Assembly: GCF_020439865.1 (NCBI RefSeq)
Contig: NZ_JAGRPF010000218.1
Location: 1-41,607, forward strand
Reading direction: 5' to 3'
DNA from: Prosthecobacter sp.
Lineage (GTDB): Bacteria > Verrucomicrobiota > Verrucomicrobiia > Verrucomicrobiales > Verrucomicrobiaceae
Length of the DNA stretch: 41,607 nucleotides
Shown here one piece after another: positions 40,589 to 41,607 of the stretch. Numbering within the stretch: position 1 is the stretch's first letter; each line of letters opens with the position of its first letter. A model generated the notes under the pieces. It made no database searches and was not told where the DNA came from. It saw only the letters and a list, made by a program, of their open reading frames with translations. A program made the translations under genes and the position numbers.

Positions 40589-41607
40589 CTACTCAAAATG
40601 CATCTTCCCGATGTCCGAGCGGCGCTGCAGGCCGTCGAACGTGATCTTCGTGCTCTCGGCGTAAGCCTTCTCACGGGCCTCAACCCGCGTTGCGCCCTGG
40701 GCCACGACTGCGAGCACACGACCACCGTTCGTTTCGAACTGACCGGCGGCGTTCTTCTTCGTTCCGCAATGATACACACGTGCACCGCTCACGGCTTCCA
40801 AGCCGCTGATCACGTCACCGCTGTGCGATGACGCGGGATAACCGGCGCTCGCTGAAATCAGGCAGATGCTCCAGCCGGGAGCGAATTGAATCAGATCGGG
40901 CTTCAAATTACCCTTCGCTGCTTCAAAGGCATACGTCGCAAAATCCCCGCGCAACATCGGCAGCACGGCCTCGGCCTCCGGATCGCCGAAGCGGCAGTTG
41001 TACTCGATCACCTGCGGACCGGTGGGCGTGAGCATGAGTCCGAAATACAGGAAGCCGCGATACTTCAAGCCGTCCTTCAAGATGCCATGCACCGTCGGCT
41101 GTACAATCTCGCGCTCGATGCGCTCCATCAACGCCGGTTCCGCGAGTTCCAACGATGCGACCGCGCCCATGCCACCGGTGTTCGGTCCCTGGTCGTTGTC
41201 GCGGATGCGCTTGTAGTCACGCGCTGGCATGAGGATCTGATACGACTCGTCACACACCGACGCGAAAACGGAAATCTCGGGACCGGTGAGGCATTTCTCG
41301 ACGAGCAGATCGCCCGCGCCAAAGCAGCGCTTCTCCATCACATCCTCGACGAACTGCTCCGCTTCGGCCTTCGACGTGCAAACGGCCACGCCCTTGCCGG
41401 CGGCCAGTCCGTCAAATTTCAGCACGATGGGCAGTTCCGTCAGTGCCGCTTTCGCCTCGGCAGCATTCGTGCAGATCGTGAAATCCGCCGTCGGGATGCC
41501 GTGCCGCTTCAAAAACTTCTTCGCAAAGGTCTTCGACGCCTCAAGCTGCGCGATCTCCTTCCGCGGCCCCCAACACGGGATGCCTGCCTCGGCGCACATG
41601 TTGGAAA
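40589..41607 (-). CDS. purD: Phosphoribosylamine-glycine ligase, 5'-truncated by the window edge
   Basis: The reading frame is open to the window end, so about 338 C-terminal residues are visible. PurD (GAR synthetase) joins phosphoribosylamine and glycine with ATP in purine synthesis. ATP-grasp features include KFLKRHGIPTADF, VLKFDGLAAGKGVAVC, EKCLTGPEISVFA, DNDQGPNTGGMGAVA and EYNCRFGDPEAEAVLPML. The C-terminal domain ends GLQRRSDIGKMHFE followed by TAG. The N-terminal part lies outside. Its 3' end is the source of the duplicated segment at 38878-38950. Confidence 0.97.
   Translation of the reverse strand, partial: SNMCAEAGIPCWGPRKEIAQLEASKTFAKKFLKRHGIPTADFTICTNAAEAKAALTELPIVLKFDGLAAGKGVAVCTSKAEAEQFVEDVMEKRCFGAGDLLVEKCLTGPEISVFASVCDESYQILMPARDYKRIRDNDQGPNTGGMGAVASLELAEPALMERIEREIVQPTVHGILKDGLKYRGFLYFGLMLTPTGPQVIEYNCRFGDPEAEAVLPMLRGDFATYAFEAAKGNLKPDLIQFAPGWSICLISASAGYPASSHSGDVISGLEAVSGARVYHCGTKKNAAGQFETNGGRVLAVVAQGATRVEAREKAYAESTKITFDGLQRRSDIGKMHFE

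Noticed and set aside
1..41607. tRNA genes, rRNA genes and CRISPR arrays
   Set aside because: Reading both strands by eye I found no cloverleaf with a T-loop GTTCRA motif at proper spacing and CCA end, no rRNA signature and no short direct repeat array; a covariance-model scan would be decisive.

Overview
The window is a GC-rich, densely coded bacterial chromosome segment. It most resembles Verrucomicrobiota (Verrucomicrobiaceae or Prosthecobacter-like). This placement is an inference from gene content: twin-arginine-exported Gfo/Idh/MocA oxidoreductases, a ThuA-like secreted protein, a cupredoxin-PA14 protein beside a PVC-type beta-propeller, a fused Bat operon, many small lipoproteins and few strong Shine-Dalgarno sites. 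Most genes are chromosomal housekeeping or envelope genes. No phage, integrase, transposase, CRISPR array, tRNA or rRNA was recognised.

Layout. 1-0.9 kb: end of thiH and thiS (thiamine thiazole synthesis). 0.9-1.15 kb: a patch of palindromic intergenic repeats. 1.2-4.5 kb, minus strand: an unrecognised protein that may be immunity-like, an EboF-like alkaline-phosphatase-superfamily protein, a DUF3307 membrane protein and a stand-alone cyclic-nucleotide-binding-fold protein. 4.75-7.5 kb: DoxX-like membrane protein, exported oxidoreductase and discoidin-like lipoprotein, closed by a strong terminator. 7.6-11.1 kb: DUF1232 protein, Ala/Lys/Glu-rich lipoprotein, and a secreted VWA protein carrying six tandem units with an exact 255-bp period. 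11.2-19.6 kb: second Gfo/Idh/MocA oxidoreductase, mtnA, the rpsO-pnp pair with hairpins in the pnp leader, leuB, a D-2-hydroxyacid dehydrogenase and a ThuA-like protein. 19.7-20.7 kb: small lipoprotein and araD.

20.8-29 kb: a tightly packed MoxR / DUF58 / DUF4381 / BatA / BatB / BatD operon. Here BatB is fused to a BatC-like TPR domain, and BatD to a BatE-like TPR and SH3-like domain. The fusion junctions look like retained signal peptides. 29-36.9 kb: ferritin, MFS transporter, clpS, two small unknowns, the cupredoxin-PA14 plus beta-propeller pair, a secreted protein with an RRAE repeat, and an M23 peptidase. 36.9-41.6 kb: DUF362 protein, an unrecognised protein, then a 1.6-kb block of two secreted-protein genes bracketed by the true purD 3' end and a decayed second copy of that end (38878-38950).

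The two observations most worth following are this purD-flanked block, which looks like an insertion or cassette scar, and the exact 255-bp repeats in the VWA protein. Several dispersed short repeats are also visible, one of which supplies the start codon of the batD-E fusion gene. Start codons are often uncertain because Shine-Dalgarno sites are weak; where I chose an internal start I say why.
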